Assembly: GCA_028701165.1 (NCBI GenBank)
Contig: JAQVRG010000058.1
Location: 1-8,308, forward strand
Source: Eubacteriales bacterium
GTDB taxonomy: Bacteria; Bacillota; Clostridia; Christensenellales; CAG-138
Direction of reading: 5' to 3'
DNA: 8,308 nucleotides
The notes beneath the pieces were generated by a model. It was not told the origin of the DNA and made no database searches. It saw only the letters and a list, made by a program, of their open reading frames with translations. Shown here one piece after another: positions 5,009 through 8,308 of this stretch. Within the stretch, counting starts at the first letter, position 1. Each line of letters starts with the position of its first letter. Made by a program: the position numbers and the translations under genes.

Positions 5009-5482
5009 ATGAGCAAAAATTATACCTATCACATCATCGCCGACGCCGGATATAAATCCATATCCGCCGCGGAATACGAACACCGCTGTGGCTTAGACCA
5101 GGATTTTGCGGACAAGTGCTTTGAAAAGTACCATAACGAGCTTATAGAAGTTCCTGCAGAGGAACACGAGGCTGAGGAAAAGCGCGCCAATCATGAACGT
5201 CATCTACGCAGACGAGATCGCAAACACGGTCTTGTAGCGTATGAGTCGTGGGATACGGACACTCTTCTCGGCGCCGATATGATTCCTGACCGTGACGTGT
5301 TCGTTGAAGATGACGCCATTCTTGAAATCATGACAGACCGACTCCACGAAGCGTTATTCGAACTTACCGACGCCGAGCGTGAGCTTGTCGAAGATCTGTA
5401 TGAGCGAATCATTACCACACCTAGCATCAGCGTTCGAGGACGACAAGACCGATTTCATACTGGAAACGCTAAAGAAGCATGA
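5009..5482 (+). CDS. Sigma-70 region-4-like small protein, C-terminally truncated
   Basis: 157-codon frame starting MSKNYTYHIIADAGYKSISA at an ATG 8 nt after GGAGG. The frame extends to a TTG at 4994, which is part of the ribosome binding site and unlikely to be used. A charged middle (EEKRANHERHLRRRDRKHG) leads to RLHEALFELTDAERELVEDLY, which resembles the first helices of sigma region 4 in the small sigma-like proteins often found on Clostridia conjugative elements. There, an aromatic residue and a REYA-type helix-turn-helix would normally follow. Here the frame instead runs, from about 5403, into sequence read in the wrong frame of a deacetylase gene, giving an unrelated tail to 5482. The DNA-binding helix-turn-helix is therefore missing and the protein is probably non-functional as a sigma factor. 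The family assignment is by pattern only. Confidence 0.6.
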   Translation: MSKNYTYHIIADAGYKSISAAEYEHRCGLDQDFADKCFEKYHNELIEVPAEEHEAEEKRANHERHLRRRDRKHGLVAYESWDTDTLLGADMIPDRDVFVEDDAILEIMTDRLHEALFELTDAERELVEDLYERIITTPSISVRGRQDRFHTGNAKEA

Positions 5483-6008
5483 TGTGAAAGCCACCTTTTT
5501 CCTTTGCGGCTTCTGGGCCGAAAAATACCCGGACAAGGTGCGCGCCATGGTGCAGGACGGGCATGTGGTTGGCAACCACTCCGCCACGCATCCACACATG
5601 GCAAGCATGTCGGCAGCGGCTATCGAAAAGGAGCTCGCCGCCTTCGAGAAGATCGCAGAGCCGCTGATCGGTGCGCGCACCACGCTTTTTCGCGCGCCCT
5701 ACGGCGAATATAACGATACCGTGATCCTGACCGCACGCAGCCTAGGCTATGAGGTCGTGCAGTGGGATGTGGATACCGTAGACTGGCGCGAGGAGCGCAG
5801 CGCGCAAGATATTCTTGACACCGTGTTGCCCGCGCTGAAGCCGGGCAGCATCATCCTTTGCCACAACAACGGCTATAAAATCAAGGAATATCTGCCCACG
5901 CTGCTGGAAACGGCGCAGGCGGAGGGCTATACCTTCGTGACGGTTGATAAGCTGCTGCTGGAAGGCGAGACCATCATAGACGTGAACGGCATGCAAAAGG
6001 CGGCATGA
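5379..6008 (+). pseudogene. Polysaccharide deacetylase (NodB-like, CE4), 5'-truncated remnant
   Basis: Similarity begins at about 5430-5445 (DDKTDFILETLKKHDVKATF) and runs to the natural end. The frame has an ATG at 5379, but the first 17 or so residues come from the overlapping sigma-like sequence and there is no ribosome binding site of note. CE4 enzymes deacetylate cell-wall or biofilm polysaccharides outside the membrane. Present motifs are HSATH (5577-5591, metal-binding histidines), FRAPYG (5688-5705), the WDVDTVDW block, and ILCHNN (5853-5870). Missing are the signal peptide or membrane anchor and motif 1 (the TFDD/FDA catalytic aspartate), where the sequence reads AFEDDK. Without these it should not be secreted or active. 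It ends convergent to the redox operon, 77 nt from that operon's last stop codon. Confidence 0.8.
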
Positions 6009-6026
6009 CGCTTTGCGCTGGCGATT

Positions 6027-6064
6027 AAAAAGCGGAGGCGCCGTCTTTTCGGCTCCTTCGCTTT
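6027..6064 (-). terminator. Intrinsic terminator of the redox operon
   Basis: AAAGCGGAGG (6029-6038) pairs with CCTTCGCTTT (6055-6064) with one G-U pair. GCCG (6040-6043) with CGGC (6050-6053) extends the stem above a C/T mismatch, with a 6-nt loop. On the minus strand the stem ends in a T-run (6027-6031), fitting the end of the flavoprotein transcript. In the plus direction there is little T-run, so it is weaker for the deacetylase. Confidence 0.7.
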
Positions 6065-6085
6065 GATGCTGCGTCGCTTCGCTTA

Positions 6086-7785
6086 TCAGTTAAAATTATA
6101 CGCCGTTACGATAGGCTCGCGGCCCTCGCTTTGATCCTTAAAATACTCGTACAGGCAAATGCCCAAAAAGGAGCCGCTGATGTTTGCGGCGTTGTCGTAG
6201 CCGTTGCCCAGCAGCTCGCACAACGCATAGTAGCTGCGCTGCGAGGTCCTGCAATGCAGGTATACCGGAATATCCCTGGGCACCTCATGCATGCGCTCTT
6301 TAAACTGGGAGAGCGGAATATTTTTTGCGCCCTTGATATGGCCGCGTTCATACTCCTTCTCCTCGCGCACATCGATGATGTACGCGCCGCTTTCCACCAG
6401 CGCGCGCACATCGGAGACACGCACCTGACGAATTCTTCCGTACAAGAGATTCAGTCCCACCAGCGCCGCAATGTTGACGACGTCCTTGGCCGTGCCGTAT
6501 ACGGGAGAATAGCAAAGCTCCAATTCCTTAAGATCCTCCAGCGTGCCGCCCATCGTGATCATCGTTGCGATCACGTCGATGCGCCGGGTCACATCCCCTT
6601 TACCGATCGCCTGCGCCCCCAGAACGCGGCCCGTCGGCACCTCAAAGAGCAGCTTGAACGCCATATAGTGCGCGTCTGGCATGATGCCCACCTTATCCGA
6701 GGGCAGCACATAGGCGACGTCATACGGGATACCGGCTTTTTGCGCCGCTTTTTCATTCATGCCGGTACAGGCCGCGTTCTGCCCGAACATGCGCAGGCGG
6801 CGGTGCCGATGAAGCCATTGTTGTTGTGCTGCATGCCGCAAATATGATCCGCCGCCGCGCGCGCCTGTCGCTGCGCGGGGCCGGCAAGCGGCAGGCTGCC
6901 GTATTTTCTGCCCATGCGGTCAAAGGTTTCGATCGCGTCGCCCACGGCATAGATATTCGGGTCGCTGGTTTGATAATTGTGGTTTACCTTGATGCCGCGG
7001 CTTTCGCCGATCTCCAAGCCCGCTTGCACCGCAAGCGCGGTTTCCGGCGCGACGCCGATGGCAAGAACGACCGCCTCCGCGGGAATCTCGATCTCTTCAC
7101 CATCCTTTGTCGCCTTGACGCTGGTATCCGTAATTTCCCGCACCATGCTGCCAAGATACAGCCGGACGCCGTTATCCGCCATTTCCTTATGGAGTATTTG
7201 CGCCATATCCTGATCAAACGGCGCCATGACCTGCTCCGCGCCCTCGATCAGACTTACGCTTTTTCCGGCCTTTACAAAATTTTCGGCAAGCTCCATACCC
7301 ACAAAGCCGCCGCCCGCAACGACGATGTTTTGTACGCCGACCTCATCGACATACGTCTTAAGCTTGCAAACGTCCGTCACATTGCGCACGGTGAACACAT
7401 TTTTGTTGTTGACGCCTATGATGCTTTTGGGCTTGATGGCGTTCGCGCCCGGCGCGAGAACAAGCTTGTCATAGCTCTCCTTATATTCTTTGCCGGTATC
7501 CGTTTCCCGCACAAGCACGCATTTTTCCTCACGCAAAATAGCGATGACCTCGCTCATCACGCGCACATCGATATCGTGGCGCGCCTTGAAGGACGCGGGC
7601 GTCATCATAATGAGCGCATCGCTGCTTTCCACAGCGCCGCCCACATAATAAGGCAGCGCACAGTTGGAAAAGGACACATGCGCGCCGCGTTCAAACATCA
7701 CGATCGTCGCATGGTTATCCAAACGACGGATACGCGCCGCAGCGGAAGCTCCGCCCGCCACGCCGCCTACAATAACGACCTTCAT
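6086..7785 (-). pseudogene. CoA-disulfide reductase/NADH oxidase-like flavoprotein with C-terminal rhodanese domain, frameshifted
   Basis: The joined product is about 566 residues, the usual size of CoADR-rhodanese fusions, which reduce disulfides, polysulfide or persulfide with NAD(P)H. The N-terminal frame (7785 to about 6790) has the FAD-binding GGVAGGASAAARIRR segment, the redox-active Cys42 in SFSNCALPYY, a second nucleotide-binding site VVAGGGFVGMELAENF near 155-170 and IYAVGDAIE near 280. The other frame (about 6800 to 6086) continues with FGQNAACTGMNEKA, the dimerisation domain, and a rhodanese domain with IIDVREEKEYERGHI and the active loop CRTSQRS (Cys codon 6253-6251). One base is missing between about 6789 and 6805. 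Restoring it gives a continuous GTAACRMFGQNAACTG, as the family expects. AAAGGA lies 8 nt before the ATG. It may be a true inactivation or a sequencing error; all catalytic residues are otherwise intact. Confidence 0.88.
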
Positions 7786-7828
7786 CTCCTATTTCCTTTC
7801 CGTGTCATAGCATGGGTGCAAGCGCAGC

Positions 7829-8227
7829 TTATTTGGACAGCTCCTTCATGTACGCTTCCAAAATGTCTGACGCCTTTTCAACGACCTCTAAGCAGCGGGT
7901 ATCTTCCTTAAAATACCTGGGCTTGATGTCGGCACAGTTCAGGGAACCAAACTCATTTTCCATCCGCTCCACGATCCCCGCGCACTTATCTTTAAAGCCC
8001 TCCGTTGCGTGGGCTCTGCCCTCTACCACACTTTTGCTGACGATCGCCAGCGCGCCGCATATAGCGCCGCAGGCCTTTCCGCAGCACATGCCGCCGCCAA
8101 AGCCGCTCAAGAGCTGCATGCCCTCCTCGGGAAGCTGCATGCCAAACCTGTCGTTTGCCACGCGCACAACGGATTCCGCACAGTTATAGTCTTGTTCGAT
8201 GAAGTAAGAATATGCGTCGTTTTTCAT
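7829..8227 (-). CDS. C-GCAxxG-C-C family cysteine-rich protein
   Basis: 132 residues from the ATG at 8227 (AGGA 6 nt upstream). An ATG at 8248 (139 residues, AAAAGG upstream) is an equally possible start. The opening KNDAYSYFIEQDYNCAES carries Cys16. The central GGGMCCGKACGAICGA carries Cys48, Cys49, Cys53 and Cys57 in the pattern that names the family, followed by Cys82, Cys98 and Cys112. Family members are small, helical proteins of anaerobes with a probable redox or metal-binding role; the exact function is not established. It precedes the flavoprotein-rhodanese gene by 43 nt on the same strand, after a strong promoter. The two probably act together in thiol, persulfide or electron transfer chemistry in the cytoplasm, which is inference from context. 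Confidence 0.88.
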   Translation of the reverse strand: MKNDAYSYFIEQDYNCAESVVRVANDRFGMQLPEEGMQLLSGFGGGMCCGKACGAICGALAIVSKSVVEGRAHATEGFKDKCAGIVERMENEFGSLNCADIKPRYFKEDTRCLEVVEKASDILEAYMKELSK

Positions 8228-8268
8228 GGAAAATCCTGCCTTTGTCATATTGCATGACCTTTTCTGAC

Positions 8269-8297
8269 AGTATAGCATGGTCTTGCCTATACTTCAA
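8269..8297 (-). promoter_or_regulatory. Sigma-A promoter of the redox operon
   Basis: On the minus strand, TTGAAG (plus 8292-8297) and TATACT (8269-8274) are separated by exactly 17 nt. A TG dinucleotide one base before the -10 makes it an extended -10. Transcription would start near 8262, leaving a 14-nt or 35-nt leader depending on which ATG is used. It is the best-formed promoter in the window. Confidence 0.7.
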
Positions 8298-8308
8298 AGC
8301 AAGCTTTG
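8295..8308. repeat. Perfect inverted repeat overlapping the -35 of the redox promoter
   Basis: CAAAGC (8295-8300) and GCTTTG (8303-8308) are perfect complements with a 2-nt centre. The repeat touches the -35 hexamer and ends exactly at the window edge, so it may be longer. It could be an operator, or the hairpin of a terminator for a gene outside the window. Confidence 0.4.

Noticed and set aside
6780..6815. Programmed -1 frameshift in the flavoprotein-rhodanese gene
   Set aside because: No slippery heptamer, no poly-A or poly-T run and no obvious downstream stimulatory hairpin; the family is normally encoded in one frame.
6131..6847. 238-codon plus-strand frame opposite the rhodanese part
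   Set aside because: Antisense shadow of the dimerisation/rhodanese coding region; its composition is unlike a folded protein family.
6826..7911. 361-codon open frame on the plus strand opposite the flavoprotein gene
   Set aside because: It is antisense to a gene with clear flavoprotein motifs, has no family resemblance or ribosome binding site, and arises from the GC-rich codon pattern of the real gene.
1..8308. CRISPR array, tRNA, rRNA, integrase or transposase
   Set aside because: No regularly spaced direct repeats, no cloverleaf or rRNA-like segment, and no recombinase motif in any substantial open frame.

Overview
The window looks like DNA from an anaerobic, moderately GC-rich Bacillota bacterium, probably class Clostridia. 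Almost every gene has a strong AGGAGG-type ribosome binding site at good spacing. The gene families seen (C-GCAxxG-C-C protein, CoA-disulfide-reductase-like flavoenzyme with rhodanese, LexA/S24 regulators, two-helix sigma-like protein) are typical of that group. This placement is inference from gene content, not from a marker gene.

Left part (1-4677): a divergent DNA-damage-response cassette. Reading leftward from a shared control region at about 3107-3213 are an XRE-S24 self-cleaving-type repressor, a LexA DNA-binding domain without protease, an unknown 93-residue protein, a cytosolic SIMPL-domain protein and an SRAP (YedK/HMCES-type) abasic-site-binding protein. This run is closed by a hairpin overlapping the SRAP stop codon. 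A separate HTH-WYL regulator with its own promoter lies beyond it and runs off the left edge. Reading rightward are a Y-family DNA polymerase (DinB type) with a clamp-binding motif and a 58-residue zinc-ribbon protein. The simplest reading is an SOS-like lesion-tolerance island: a RecA-sensitive repressor controls a translesion polymerase on one side and an abasic-site protector on the other.

Middle (4678-5008): no gene, but a densely structured stretch. Several small hairpins are followed by two strong tandem intrinsic terminators. The 5' arms of these terminators are complementary to each other, so one alternative helix would open both. A further inverted repeat abuts the ribosome binding site of the next gene.

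Junction (5009-6008): a sigma-70-region-4-like small protein, probably of mobile-element origin, loses its expected C-terminal helix-turn-helix at about 5403-5435. There it runs out of frame into a polysaccharide deacetylase lacking its N-terminus and first catalytic motif. This marks an old deletion or insertion boundary, or an assembly misjoin.

Right part (6029-8308): a leftward redox operon. A well-formed promoter near the right edge drives a C-GCAxxG-C-C cysteine-rich protein and then a CoA-disulfide-reductase/NADH-oxidase-like flavoprotein with a C-terminal rhodanese domain. The latter is split by a one-base frameshift near 6790-6805. A hairpin followed by a T-run on the leftward strand ends the operon.
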